In this document: in pieces, positions 26,126-40,797 of the stretch
Numbering within the stretch: the first letter of the stretch is position 1
Layout: each line of letters starts with the position of its first letter
NCBI RefSeq assembly: GCF_037975245.1
Contig: NC_092582.1
Location: 20,732,577 to 20,796,576 of the forward strand
DNA length: 64,000 nt
Source: Apostichopus japonicus
Taxonomy: Eukaryota; Echinodermata; Holothuroidea; Aspidochirotida; Stichopodidae
Direction: 5' to 3'
Notes under the pieces: generated by a model
Told to the model about the DNA's origin: nothing
Databases searched by the model: none
What the model saw: only the letters and a program-made list of their open reading frames with translations
Translations under genes and position numbers: made by a program

Positions 26126-29100
26126 ATCGTTCATTCGATGTATCAATACCGCACATTCGATTTATCGGTACCGCACAATAGATTTATCGGTACCGCACAT
26201 TCGATTTATCGGTACCGCACAATCGATTTATTGGTACCGCACATTCGATTTATCGGTACCACAATATCGATTTATCGGTCTCGCACATTCGATTTATCGG
26301 TATCGCACATTCGATTGATCGGTATCGCACATTCTATTCAGCGATACCGCACGTTCGAATTATCGGTACCGCACAAACGATTTATCGGTACCGCACATTC
26401 GATTTATCGGTATCGTAAATTCGATTTATCGGTATCGCCATTCGATTTATCGGTACCGCACATTCTATTTATCGGTACCGCACATTCTATTTATCGGTAT
26501 CGCACAATCGATTTAGCGGTACCGCACATTCGATTTATCGGTACCGCACATTCGATTTATCGGTACCGCACATTCGATTTATCGGTACCACAATATCGAT
26601 TTATCGGTCTCGCACATTCGATTCGATTGATCGGTACCGCACATACTATTCAGCGGTACCGCACGTTTGAATTATCGGTACCGCACAAACGATTTTTCAG
26701 TACCGCACATTCGATTTATCGGTATCGTAAATTCGATTTATCGGTATCGCACATTCGATTTATCGGTACCGCACATTCTATTTATCGGTACCGCACATTC
26801 GATTTATCGGTATCGCACAATCGATTTAGCGGTACCGCACATTCGATTTATCGGTACCGCACATTCGATTTATCGGTACCGTTAGTTCTATTTATCGGTA
26901 TTGCACTTTCCATTTATCGGTATCACACACATTCGATTTATCGGTACCGTGCTCTCGATTTATCGGTATCGCACAATCGATGAATCGGTATCGGACGTTC
27001 GATTGATTGTTCCGCACTTTCGATTGATCGGTACCGCATATTCGATTAATCGGTATCGTAAATTCGATTTATCGGTATCGCACATTCGATTTATCGGTAC
27101 CGCTCATTCTATTGATCGGTAACGCACATTTGATTTATCGGTACCGCACATTCGATTTATCGGTACCGCACATTCGATTTATCGGTACCGAACATTCGAT
27201 TTATCGGTATCGCACATTCGATTTATCCGTACAGCACATTCTATTTATCGGTATCGCACATTCGATTTATCGGTACCGCACATTCGATTTATCGGTACCG
27301 TACCACATAATCAGATAATCGGTATCGCACATTCGATTTATCGGTATCGCACATTCGATGTATCGGTACCGCACATTCTATTTATCGGTACTGCACAATA
27401 GATTTATCGGTATTGCACTTTCGATTTATCGGTATCTAACATTCGATTTATCTGTATCGCACATTCGACTTATCGGTATCGCACATTCGATTTATCGGTA
27501 TCGCACATTCGATTAATCGGTATCGTTAATTTGATTTATCGGTATCGCACCTTCGATTTATCGGTACCGCACATTCGATTGATCGGTACCGCACATTTGA
27601 TTTATCGGTTACCGCACATTCGATTTATCGGTAAGGCACTTTCGATTTATCGGTCCCGCACAATCGATTTATCGGTACCGCACATTCGATTTATCGGTAT
27701 CATTAATTTGATTTATCGGTACCGCACATTCGATTTATCGGTTACCGCACATTCGATTTATCGGTTAGGGCACATTCGATTTAACGGTCCCACAATATCG
27801 ATCTATCGGTACCGCACATTCGATTTATCGGTATCGCAAATTCGATTTATCGGTATCGCACATTCGATTTATCGGTATCGTAAATTCGATTTATGGGTAC
27901 CGCACAATCATCTAATCGGTACCGCACATTCGATGTATCGGTACCGCACTTTCGATTTATCGGTATCGCACATTCGATTAATAGGTACAGCACATTTGAT
28001 TTATCGGTATCGCACATTCGATTTATCGGTTACCGCACATTCCATTTATCGATCCCTCACAATCGATTTATCGGTACCGCACATTCGATTTATCGGTACC
28101 GCACATTCGATTAATCGGTATCGTTAATTCTATTTATCGGTATCGCACATTCGATTTATCGGTACCGCACTTTCGATTTATCGGTATGGCACATTCGATT
28201 AATGGGTATCGCAAATTCCATTTATCGGTACCGCACAATCGATTTATCGGTATTGCACATTCCATTTATCGGTACCGCATATTCGTTTAATCGGTCATGC
28301 ACAATCGAATTATCGGTGCCGCACAATCGATTTATTGGTACCGCACATTCGATTTATCGGTCCCGCACAATCGATTTATCGGTACCGCACATTCGGTTTA
28401 TCGGTACCGCACATTCGATTTATCGGTACCGCACATTCGATTTATCGGTATCGTAAATTCGATTTATCGGTATTGCACTTTCGATTTATCGGTATCGCAC
28501 ATTCGATTAATCGTTATCGCACGTTCGATTAATCCGTAACGCACTTTCGATTTATCGGTACCGCACTTTCGATTTATCGGTATCGTTAATTTGATTTATC
28601 GGTATCGCACATTCAATTTGTCGGTATCGGACATTCGATTTATCGGTAAGGCACTTTCGATTTATCGGTCCCGCACAATCGATTTATCGGTACCGCACAT
28701 TCGATTTATCGGTATCGTTAATTTGATTTATCGGTATCGCACATTCAATTTGTCGGTATCGGACGTTCGATTTATCGGTTCCGCACTTTCGATTTATCGG
28801 TACCGCACAATCTATTTATCGGTATCGTAAATTCGTTTTATCGGTATTGCACTTTCGATTTATCGGTATCGCACATTCGATTCATCGTTATCGCATGTTT
28901 GATTTATTGGTCCCGCTCAATCGATTTATCGGTACCACATATTTGATTTATCGGTATCGCACATTCTATTTATTGTCATCGCACATTCGATTTATCGGTA
29001 CCGCACATTCGATTTATCGATAAAGCACATTTGATTTATCTCTACCGCACATTCGATTAATCGGTTTCGCACATTCGATTTATCGGTACCGAACATTTCA

Positions 29101-29740
29101 TTTATCGGTACCGCACATTCGACTTATCGGTATCTTAATTTCGATTTATCGGTACCGCATATTCGATTTATCGGTATTGCACATTCTATTTATCGGTATC
29201 GCACATTCGATTTATCCGTACAGCACATTCTATTTATCGGTATCGCACATTCGATTTATCGGTACCGCACAATCGATTTATCGGTACTGCACTTTCGATT
29301 TATCGGTATCTAACATTCGATTTATCTGTATCGCACATTCGACTTATCGGTATCGCACATTGGATTTATCGGTATCGCACATTCGATTAATCGGTACAGC
29401 ACATTCGATTTATCGGTATCGCACTTTCGATTTATCGGTACCGCACATTCGATTGATCGGTACCGGACATTTGATTTATCGGTTACCGCACATTCGATCT
29501 ATCGGTACCGCACATTCGATTTATAGGTACCGCACATTCGATTTATCGGTATCGTAAATTCGATTCATCGGTATTTCACTTTCGATTCATCGGTATCGCA
29601 CATTCGATTAATAGTTATCGCACGTTCGATTAATCGGTACCGCACTTTCGATTTATCGGTACCGCACTTTCGATTTATCGGTACCGCACATTCGATTAAT
29701 GGGTTTCGCACATTCGATTTATCGGTACCGCACATTCCAT
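26126..29740 (+). repeat. Mixed monomer region, no clear long HOR
   Basis: Satellite only. A partial repeat is seen where GCACAATCGATTTAGCGG recurs 313 bp apart (CACAATCG at 26503 and 26816). Small length changes are visible: CATTCGATTCGATTGATCGG near 26615 has a duplicated 5-mer, and GTATCGCCATTCG near 26436 has lost two bases. Vocabulary from the left part of the window reappears, for example CAATTTGTCGGTATCGGAC near 28610 and 28745, first seen near 7755. No gene or RNA is seen. Confidence 0.85.
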
Positions 29741-29749
29741 TTATCGGTA

Positions 29750-30112
29750 CCGCACATTCGATTTATAGGTACCGCCCATTCGATTTATCGGTATCGCAAA
29801 TTCGATTTATTGGTATCGCACTTTCGATTTATCGCTGCCGCACTTTCGAATTATCGGTACCGCACATTCGATTAATCGGTGTCGTTAATTCGATTTATCG
29901 GTATCGCACACTCGATTTATCGGTACCGCACATTCGATTTATAGGTACCGCCCATTCGATTTATCGGTATCGCAAATTCGATTTATTGGTATCGCACTTT
30001 CGATTTATCGCTGCCGCACTTTCGAATTATCGGTACCGCACATTCGATTAATCGGTGTCGTTAATTCGATTTATCGGTATCGCACACTCGATTTATCGGT
30101 ACCGCACATTCG
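29750..30112 (+). repeat. 176-bp (8-monomer) tandem duplication
   Basis: ATAGGTACCGCCCATTCG is at 29765 and 29941, and CTGCCGCAC is at 29835 and 30011, both 176 bp apart (8 times 22). The rare CGCCCATTCG and GGTGTCGTTAATTCG variants are shared by both copies, and I saw no difference between them by eye. Confidence 0.9.
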
Positions 30113-30599
30113 ATTTATCGGTACCGCACATTCGATTAATGGGTATCGCACATTCCATTTATCGGTACCGCACTATCGATTTATCGGTACTGCAGGTTCT
30201 ATTTATCGGTACCGCATATTCGTTTAATCGGTCATGCACAATCGCATTATCGGTGCCGCACAATCGATTTATTGGTACCGCACGTTCGATTTATCGGTTA
30301 CCGCACATTCCATTTATCGGTCCCGCACAATCGATTTATCGGTACCGCACATTCTATTTATCGGTATCGCAAATTCCATTTATCGGTATCGCACAATGGA
30401 TTTATCGGTACTGCAGGTCCAATTTATCGGTACCGCACATTCGATTTATCGGTACCGCACAATCGATTTATCGGTACCGCACATTCGATTTATCGGTACC
30501 ACAATATCGATTTATCGGTCTCGCACATTCGATTTATCGGTATCGCACATTCGATTGATCGGTACCGCACATTCTATTTATCGGTACCGCACATTCGAT

Positions 30600-31533
30600 T
30601 TATCGGTATCGCATATTCTATTCAGCGGTACCGCACGTTCGAATTATCAGTACCGCACAAACGATTTATCAGTACCGCACATTCGATTTATCGGTATCGT
30701 AAATTCGATTTATCGGTATCGCACATTCGATTTATCGGTACCGCACATTCCATTTATCGGTATCGCAAATTCGATTTATAGGTATCGCACTTTCTATTCA
30801 TGGGTATCGCACATTCGATTAATAGGTACCGTACATTCTATTGATCGGTACCGCACATTCGATTTATCGGTACCGCACATTCTATTTATCTGTACAGCAC
30901 ATTCGATTTATCGGTATCGTAAATTCTATTTATCGGTATTGCACTTTCGATTTATCGGTATCGCACATTCGATTTATCGGTATCGTAGGTTCGATTTATC
31001 GGTAAGGCACTTTTGATTTATCGGTCCCGCACAATCGATTTTTCGGTACCGCACATTCTATTTATCGGTATCGCATATTCGATTTAACGGTACCGCACAT
31101 TCGATTTATCGGTATCGCACATTCGATTAATCGGTATCGGACATTCGATTAATCGGCACCGCTCATTCAATTGATCGGAACCGCATTTTCGATTTATCGG
31201 TATCGCACATTCGATTTATCGATACCACAATATCGATTTATCGGTCTCGCACATTCGATTTATCGGTCTCGCACATTCGATTTATCGGTATCGCACATTC
31301 GATTTATCGGTATCGTAGGTTCGATTTATCGGTAAGGCACTTTTGATTTATCGGTCCCGCACAATCGATTTATCGGTACCGCACATTCTATTTATCGGTA
31401 TCGCATATTCGATTTAGCGGTACCGCACATTCTATTTATCGGTATCGCACATTCGATTTATCGGTATCGGACATTCGATTAATCGGCACCGCTCATTCAA
31501 TTGATCGGACCGCACTTTCGATTTATCGGTACC
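30600..31533 (+). repeat. Block of about 933 bp, copy 1 (pair spaced 1,456 bp)
   Basis: GTACCGTACATTC is at 30826 and 32282, TCGGTCCCGCACAATCG with ATTTTTCGG is at 31021 and 32477, and TTGATCGGACCGC is at 31501 and 32957. All three are 1,456 bp apart. Within the copy, a series with GTAGGTTCG, GTAAGGCAC and TCCCGCAC appears twice, about 30990-31150 and 31315-31470. Confidence 0.9.
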
Positions 31534-32055
31534 GCACATTCGATTAATGGGTATCGCACATTCCATTTATCGGTACCGCACAATCGATTTATCGGTACTG
31601 CACGTTCGATTTATCGGTAAGGCACTTTCGATTTATCGGTCCCGCACAATCGATTTATCGGTACCGCACATTAGATTTATCGATATCCTTAATTTAATTT
31701 ATCGGTATCGCACATTCAGTTTGTCGGTATCGGACGTTCGATTTATCGGTTCCGCACTTTCGATTTATCGGTACCGCACAATCGATTTATCGGTACCACA
31801 CATTCGATTTATCGGTACCCTACCACAATATCGATAAATCGGTCTCGCACATTCGATTGATCGGTATCGCACAATAGATTTATCGGTACCGCACATTCGA
31901 TTTATCGGTACCGCACAATAGATTTATCGGTACCGCACATTCGATTTATCGGTACCGCACAATCGATTTATTGGTACCGCACATTCGATTTATCGGTACC
32001 ACAATATCGATTTATCTGTACCGCACATTCGATTTATCAGTATCGCACATTCGAT
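31534..32055 (+). repeat. Satellite spacer between the 933-bp blocks
   Basis: Ordinary monomers, with one 27-bp type unit (GTACCCTACCACAATATCG near 31816) and repeated GCACAATAGATTT units near 31870 and 31914. No other content is seen. Confidence 0.85.
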
Positions 32056-32989
32056 TGATCGGTATCGCACATTCTATTCAGCGGTACCGCACGTTCGAAT
32101 TATCAGTACCGCACAAACGATTTATCAGTACCGCACATTCGATTTATCGGTATCGTAAATTCGATTTATCGGTATCGCACATTCGATTTATCTTTACCGC
32201 ACATTCCATTTATCGGTATCGCAAATTCGATTGATAGGTATCGCACTTTCTATTCATGGGTATCGCACATTCGATTAATATGTACCGTACATTCTATTGA
32301 TCGGTACCGCACATTCGATTTATCGGTACCGCACATTCTATTTATCTGTACAGCACATTCGATTTATCGGTATCGTAAATTCTATTTATCGGTATTGCAC
32401 TTTCGATTTATCGGTATCGCACATTCGATTTATCGGTATCGTAGGTTCGATTTATCGGTAAGGCACTTTTGATTTATCGGTCCCGCACAATCGATTTTTC
32501 GGTACCGCACATTCTATTTATCGGTATCGCATATTCGATTTAACGGTACCGCACATTCGATTTATCGGTATCGCACATTCGATTAATCGGTATCGGACAT
32601 TCGATTAATCGGCACCGCTCATTCAATTGATCGGAACCGCATTTTCGATTTATCGGTATCGCACATTCGATTTATCGATACCACAATATCGATTTATCGG
32701 TCTCGCACATTCGATTTATCGGTCTCGCACATTCGATTTATCGGTATCGCACATTCGATTTATCGGTATCGTAGGTTCGATTTATCGGTAAGGCACTTTT
32801 GATTTATCGGTCCCGCACAATCGATTTATCGGTACCGCACATTCTATTTATCGGTATCGCATATTCGATTTAGCGGTACAGCACATTCTATTTATCGGTA
32901 TCGCACATTCTATTTATCGGTATCGGACATTCGATTAATCGGCACCGCTCATTCAATTGATCGGACCGCACTTTCGATTTATCGGTACC
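32056..32989 (+). repeat. Block of about 933 bp, copy 2 (pair spaced 1,456 bp)
   Basis: Second copy of 30600-31533. Differences include GGTACAGCACATTC near 32876 in place of GGTACCGCAC, and TCTTTACC near 32190. Collinearity ends where this copy continues CACAATCGATTTATTGG and copy 1 reads CACATTCGATTAATGGG. Confidence 0.9.
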
Positions 32990-35900
32990 GCACAATCGAT
33001 TTATTGGTACCGCACATTCGATTTATCGGTACCACAATATCGATTTATCTGTATCGCACATTCGATTTATCGGTATCGCACATTCGATTGATCGGTATCG
33101 CACATCCTATTCAGCGGTACCGCACGTTCGAATTATCGGTACCGCACAAACGATTTATCAGTACCGCACATTCGATTTATCGGTATCGTAAATTCGATTT
33201 ATCGGTATCGCACAATCGATTTATCGGTACCGCACTCTCGATTTATCGGTATCGTTAATTTGATTCATCGGTATCGCACATTCAATTTGTCGGTATCGGA
33301 CGTTCGACTTATCGGTGTCTTAATTTCGATTTATCGGTACCGCATATTCGATTTATCGGTATTGCACATTCTATATATCGGTATCGCACATTCGATTTAT
33401 CCGTACAGCACATTCTATTTATCGGTATCGCACATTCGATTTATCGGTACCGCACAATCGATTTATCGGTACCGCACATTCGATTTATCGGTACCGTACC
33501 ACAATATCAATTAATCGGTCTCGCACATTCGATTTATCGATACCGCACATTTGATTTATCTCTACCGCACATTCCATTAATCGGTTTCGCACATTCGATT
33601 TATCGGTACCGAACATTTCATTTATCGGTACCGCACATTCGACTTATCGGTATCTTAATTTCGATTTATCGGTACCGCATATTCGATTTATCGGTATTGC
33701 ACATTCTATTTATCGGTATCGCACATTCGATTTATCCGTACAGCACATTCTATTTATCGGTATCGCACATTCGATTCATCGGTACTGCACTTTCGATTTA
33801 TCGGTATCTAACATTCGATTTATCTGTATCGCACATTCGACTTATCGGTACCGCACATTTGATTTATCGGTTACCGTACATTCGATCTATCGGTACCGCA
33901 CATTCGATTTATAGGTACCGCACATTCGATTGATCGGTACCGTACCACAATATCAATTAATCGGTCTCTCACATTCGATTTATCGATACCGCACATTTGA
34001 TTTATCTCTACCGCACATTCCATTAATCGGTTTCGCACATTCGATTTATCGGTACCGAACATTTCATTTATCGGTACAGCACATTCGACTTATCGGTATC
34101 TTAATTTCGATTTATCGGTATTTCACTTTCGATTCATCGGTATCGCACATTCGATTAATAGTTATCGCACGTTCGATTAATCGGTACCGCACTTTCGATT
34201 TATCGGTACCGCACTTTCGATTTATCGGTACCGCACATTCGATTAATGGGTATCGCACATTCGATTTATCGGTACCGCACATTCCATTTATCGGTACCGC
34301 ACATTCGATTTATCGGTATCGCAATTTTGATTTATCGGTATCGCACATTCGATTTATCGATATCGCACATTTGATTTATCGGTATCGCATATTCGATTTA
34401 TCGGTACAGGACATTCCATTTATCGGTATCGCACATTCGATTTATCGATACTGCACATTCGATTTATCGGTACCGCACAATTGATTTATCAGTTAGGGAA
34501 CATTCGATTTATCGGTCCCACACAATCGATTTATCGGTACCGCACATTCGATTTATCGGTATCGCAAATTCGATTTATCGGTATCGCACTTTCGATTTAT
34601 CGCTGCCGCACTTTCGACTTATCGGTACCGCACATTCGATTAATCGGTATCGTTAATTCGATTTATCGGTATCGCACACTCGATTTATCGGTACCGCACA
34701 TTCGATTTATCGGTACCGCACATTCGATTAATGGGTATCGCACATTCCATTTATCGGTATCGCACTATCGATTTATCGGTACTGCAGGTTCTATTTATCG
34801 GTACCGCATATTCGTTTAATCGGTCATGCACAATCGAATTATCGGTGCCGCACAATCGATTTATTGGTACCGCACGTTCGATTTATCGGTCCCGCACAAT
34901 CGATTTATCGGTACCGCACTTTTGATTTATCGGTACCGCACATTCGATTAATCGGTACCGCACATTCGATTTATCGGTATCGCACATTCGACTTATCGGT
35001 ACCGCACATTCTATTTATCGGTCCCGCACAATCGATATATCGGTACCGCACATTCGATTTATCGGTATCGCAAATTCCATTTATCGGTATCGCACAATGG
35101 ATTTATCGGTACTGCAGGTCCGATTTATCGGTACCGCATAATCGATAATTCGGTAACGCACAATCGAATTTTCGGTACCGCACAATAGATTTATCAGGAC
35201 CGCACATTCGATTTGTCGGTATCGCACGTTCTATTTATCGGTTCCGCACAATCGATTTATCGGTACCGCACAATCGATTTATCGGTACCGCACATTCGAT
35301 TTATCGGTACCGCACCACAATATCGATTAATCGGTCTCGCACATTCGATTTATCGGTATCGCACATTCGATGTATCGGTACCGCACATTCGATTTATCGG
35401 TACCGCACAATAGATTTATCGGTACCGCACATTCGATTTATCGGTACCGCACAATCGATTTATCGGTACCGCACATTCGATTTATCGGTATCGCACATTC
35501 TATTTATTGTCATCGCACATTCGATTTATCGGTACCGCACATTCGATTTATCGATGAAGCACATTTGATTTATCTCTACCGCACATTCGATTAATCGGTT
35601 TCGCACATTCGATTTATCGGTACCAAACATTTCATTTATCGGTACCGCACATTCGACTTATCGGTATCTTAAATTCGATTTATCGGTACCGCATATTCGA
35701 TTTATCGGTATTGCACATTCTATTTATCGGTATCGCACATTCGATTCATCCGTACAGCACAATCGATTTATCGGTACCGCACATTCGATTTATCGGTATC
35801 GTTAATTTGATTAAACGGTATCGCACATTCAATTTGTCGGTATCGGACGTTCGATTTATCGGTCCGCACTTTCGATTTATCGGTACCGCACAATCTATTT

Positions 35901-36191
35901 ATCGGTATCGTAAATTCGTTTTATCGGTATTGCACTTTCGATTTATCGGTATCGCACATTCGATTAATCGTTATCGCATGTTTGATTTATCGGTCCCGCT
36001 CAATCGATTTATCGGTACCGCATATTTGATTTATCGGTATCGCACATTCTATTTATTGTCATCGCACATTCGATTTATCGGTACCGCACATTCGATTTAT
36101 CGATAAAGCACATTTGATTTATCTCTACCGCACATTCTATTAATCGGTTTCGCACATTCTATTTATCGGTACCGAACATTTCATTTATCGG
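32990..36191 (+). repeat. Transition region seeding the right-hand HORs
   Basis: Satellite only. A series beginning CATATTCGATTTATCGG then GTATTGCACATTC and TCCGTACAGCACATTC occurs near 33350, 33685 and 35695, and again later near 36240, 50315 and 50620. A second series containing CATTTGATTTATCTCTACC occurs near 33550, 33995 and 35560. From 34481 the landmark CAGTTAGGGAACATTCG opens the unit type that dominates the rest of the window. This region therefore holds divergent versions of the units that were later amplified to the right. Confidence 0.82.
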
Positions 36192-39100
36192 TACCGCACA
36201 TTCGACTTATCGGTATCTTAATTTCGATTTATCGGTACCGCATATTCGATTTATCGGTATTGCACATTCTATTTATCGGTATCGCACATTCGATTTATCC
36301 GTACAGCACATTCGATTTATCGGTATCGCACATTCGATTTATCGGTACCGTACCACAATATCAATTAATCGGTCTCGCACATTCGATTTATCGATACCGC
36401 ACATTTTATACCGCACATTTGATTTATCTCTACCGCACATTCCATTAATCGGTTTCGCACATTCGATTTATCGGTACCGAACATTTCATTTATCGGTACC
36501 GCACATTCGACTTATCGGTATCTTAATTTCGATTTATCGGTACCGCACATTCGATCTATCGGTATCGCAATTCGATTTATAGGTACCGCACATTCGATAT
36601 ATCGGTATCGTAAATTCGATTCATCGGTATTTCACTTTCGATTCATCGGTATCGCACATTCGATTAATAGTTATCGCACGTTCGATTAATCGGTACCGCA
36701 CTTTCGATTTATCGGTACCGCACTTTCGATTTATCGGTACCGCACATTCGATTAATGGGTATCGCACATTCGATTTATCGGTACCGCACATTCCATTTAT
36801 CGGTACCACACATTCGATTTATCGGTATCGCAATTTTGATTTATCGGTATCGCACATTCGATTTATCGATATCGCACATTTGATTTATCGGTATCGCACA
36901 TTCGATTTATCGATACCGCACATTCGATTTATCGGTACCCCACAATTGATTTATCAGTTAGGGAACATTCGATTTATCGGTCCCACACAATCGATTTATC
37001 GGTACCGCACATTCGATTTATCGGTATCGCAAATTCGATTTATCGGTATCGCACTTTCGATTTATCGCTACCGCACTTTCGATTTATCGGTACCGCACAT
37101 TCGATTTATCGGTACCGCACATTCGATTAATGGGTATCGCACATTCCATTTATCGGTATCGCACAATCGATTTATCGGTAGTGCAGGTTCTATTTATCGG
37201 TACCGCATATTCGTTTAATCGGTCATGCACAATCGAATTATCGGTGCCTGACAATCGATTTATTGGTACCGCACGTTCGATTTATCGGTCCCGCACAATC
37301 GATTTATCGGTACCGCACTTTTAATTTATCGGTACCGCACATTCGATTAATCGGTACCGCACATTCGATTTATCGGTATCTAACATTCGATTTATCGTAT
37401 CGCACATTCGACTTATCGGTACCGCACATTCTATTTATCGGTCCCGCACAATCGATTTATCGGTACCGCACATTCGATATATCGGTATCGCAAATTCCAT
37501 TTATCGGTATCGCACAATGGATTTATCGGTACTGCAGGTCCGATTTATCGGTACCGCATATTCGATTATTCGGTAACGCACAATCGAATTTTCGGTACCG
37601 CACAATAGATTTATCAGGACCGCACATTTGCTTTATCGGTATCGCACGTTCTATTTATCGGTTCCGCACATTCGATTTATCGGTACCGCACAATCGATTT
37701 ATCGGTACCGCACATTCGATTTATCGGTACCGCACCACAATATCGATTAATCGGTCTCGCACATTCGATTTATCGGTATCGCACATTCGATGTATAGGTA
37801 CCGCACATTCGATTTATCGGTACCGCACAATAGATTTATCGGTACCGCACATTCGATTTATCGGTTCCGCACAATCGATTTATCGGTACCGCACATTCGA
37901 TTTATCGGTATCGCACATTCTATTTATTGTCATCGCACATTCGATTTATCGGTACCGCACATTCGATTTATCGATAAAGCACATTTGATTTATCTCTACC
38001 GCACATTCGATTAATCGGTTTCGCAAATTCGATTTATCGGTACCGCACAATAGATTTATCGGTACCGCACATTCGATTAATCGGTACAGCACAATCGATT
38101 TATCGGTACCGCACATTCGATTTATGGGTACCACAATATCGATTTATCGGTATCGCACATTCGATTTATCGGTATCGCACATTCGATTGATCGGTATCGC
38201 ACATTCTATTTATCGGGATCGCACATTCGACTTATCGGTACCGCACATTCGATTTATCGGTATCGCACATTCGATTAATCGATACCGCACAATCGATTCA
38301 TCGCTACCGCACTTTCGAATTATCGGTACAGGACATTCCATTTATCGGTATCGCACATTCGATTTATCGATACCGCACCTTCGATTTATCTGTACCGCAC
38401 AATTGATTTATCAGTTTCGCACATTCGATTTATCGATACCGCACATTCCATTAATCGGTATCGTTAATTCGATTTATCGGTATCGCACATTCGATTTATC
38501 GGTATCGCACATTCGATTTATCTGTACCGCACATTCGATTTATCGGTACCGCACATTCGCTTTATCGGTATCGCACATTCGATTAATCGTTATCGCATGT
38601 TCGATTTATCGGTACCGCACAATCGATTTATCGGTACCGCACATTTGATTTATCGGTATCGCACATTCTATTTATTGTCATCGCACATTCGATTTATCGG
38701 TACCGCACATTCGATTTATCGATAAAGCACATTTGATTTATCTCTACCGCACATTCCATTAATCGGTTTCGCACATTCGATTTATCGGTACCGCACAATA
38801 GATTTATCGGTACCGCACATTCGATTAATCGGTACAGCACAATCGATTTATCGGTACCGCACATTCGATTTATGGGTACCACAATATCGATTTATCGGTA
38901 TCGCACATTCGATTTATCGGTATCGCACATTCGATTGATCGGTATCGCACATTCTATTTATCGGGATCGCACATTCGACTTATCGGTACCGCACATTCGA
39001 TTTATCGGTATCGCACATTCGATTTATCGATACCGCACAATCGATTCATCGCTACCGCACTTTCGAATTATCGGTACAGGACATTCCATTTATCGGTATC

Positions 39101-40797
39101 GCACATTCGATTTATCGATACCGCACCTTCGATTTATCTGTACCGCACAATTGATTTATCAGTTTCGCACATTCGATTTATCGATACCGCACATTCTATT
39201 AATCGGTATCGTTAATTCGATTTATCGGTATCGCACATTCGATTTATCGATACCGCACATTCGATTTATCGGTACCCCACAATTGATTTATCAGTTAGGG
39301 AACATTCGATTTATCGGTCACACACAATCGATTTATCGGTACCGCACATTCGATTTATCGGTATCGCAAATTCGATTTATCGGTATCGCACTTTCGATTT
39401 ATCGCTACCGCACTTTCGATTTTTCGGTACCGCACATTCGATTAATCGGTATCGTTAATTGGATTTATCGGTATCGCACACTCGATTTATCGGTACCGCA
39501 CATTCGATTTATCGGTACCGCACATTCGATTAATGGGTATCGCACATTCCATTTATCGGTATCGCACAATCGATTTATCGGTACTGCAGGTTCTATTTAT
39601 CGGTACCGCATATTCGTTTAATCGGTCATGCACAATCGAATTATCGGTGCCTCACAATCGATTTATTGGTACCGCACGTTCGATTTATCGGTCCCGCACA
39701 ATCGATTTATCGGTACCGCACTTTTAATTTATCGGTACCGCACATTCGATTAATCGGTACCGCACATTCGATTTATCGGTATCTAACATTCGATTTATCG
39801 TATCGCACATTCGACTTATCGGTACCGCACATTCTATTTATCGGTCCCGCACAATCGATTTATCGGTACCGCACATTCGATTTATCGGTATCGCAAATTC
39901 CATTTATCGGTATCGCACAATGGATTTATCGGTACTGCAGGTCCGATTTATCGGTACCGCATATTCGATTATTCGGTAACGCACAATCGAATTTTCGGTA
40001 CCGCACAATAGATTTATCAGGACCGCACATTCGATTTATCGGTACCGCACCACAATATCGATTAATCGGTCGCGCACATTCGATTTATCGGTATCGCACA
40101 TTCGATGTATAGGTACCGCACATTCGATTTATCGGTACCGCACAATAGATTTATCGGTACCGCACATTCGATTTATCGGTTCCGCACAATCGATTTATCG
40201 GTACCGCACATTCGATTTATCGGTATCGCACATTCTATTTATTGTCATCGCACATTCGATTTATCGGTACCGCACATTCGATTTATCGATAAAGCACATT
40301 TGATTTATCTCTACCGCACATTCGATTAATCGGTTTCGCAAATTCGATTTATCGGTACCGCACAATAGATTTATCGGTACCGCACATTCGATTAATCGGT
40401 ACAGCACAATCGATTTATCGGTACCGCACATTCGATTTATGGGTACCACAATATCGATTTATCGGTATCGCACATTCGATTTATCGGTACCCCACAATTG
40501 ATTTATCAGTTAGGGAACATTCGATTTATCGGTCCCACACAATCGATTTATCGGTACCGCACATTCGATTTATCGGTATCGCAAATTCGATTTATCGGTA
40601 TCGCACTTTCGATTTATCGCTACCGCACTTTCGATTTATCGGTACCGCACATTCGATTAATCGGTATCGTTAATTGGATTTATCGGTATCGCACACTCGA
40701 TTTATCGGTACCGCACATTCGATTTATCGGTACCGCACATTCGATTAATGGGTATCGCACATTCCATTTATCGGTATCGCACAATCGATTTATCGGT
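36192..40797 (+). repeat. Long segment repeated at about 50.3-55.8 kb, left copy
   Basis: The segment is collinear with 50266-55842. Landmark offsets rise in steps: 14,074 bp (TTCGAC at 36201 and 50275), 14,450 bp (TCGATCTATCGG at 36551 and 51001), 14,494 bp near 36946, 14,560 bp from 37130 to 38872, 14,979 bp near 39533-39666 and 15,045 bp at 40105-40748. Most steps are multiples of 22 (44, 66, 66). The 376- and 419-bp steps are close to 17 and 19 monomers. Later changes in monomer number can explain this after duplication of one long segment. Confidence 0.85.
38124..38871 (+). repeat. 748-bp module (34 monomers), copy 1
   Basis: The module runs from one ATGGGTACCACAATATCG landmark to the next, exactly 34 times 22 bp. 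It contains in order TCGGGATCGC, CGATTCATCGCTACC, GGTACAGGACATTCC, CAGTTTCGCAC, ATTATCGC variants, TTATTGTCATCGC and GATAAAGCACATTTG. This copy has CACATTCCATTAATCGGTTTC near 38754, where most others have CACATTCGATTAATCGG. Confidence 0.92.

Noticed and set aside
34490-34505. TTAGGG inside CAGTTAGGGAACATTCG and GGTTAGGGCAC monomers, suggesting telomere repeat
   Set aside because: Each is a single hexamer within a variant 22-bp monomer, never in tandem, and is spread by HOR amplification.
38694-38882. Recurrent 62-codon open frames on the - strand (also at 42344, 45496, 52506, 55306, 63008 and others)
   Set aside because: They arise where ATTAATCGG and similar variants remove the regular TAA of the reverse strand. 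They recur because the HOR unit recurs, and they are not genes.
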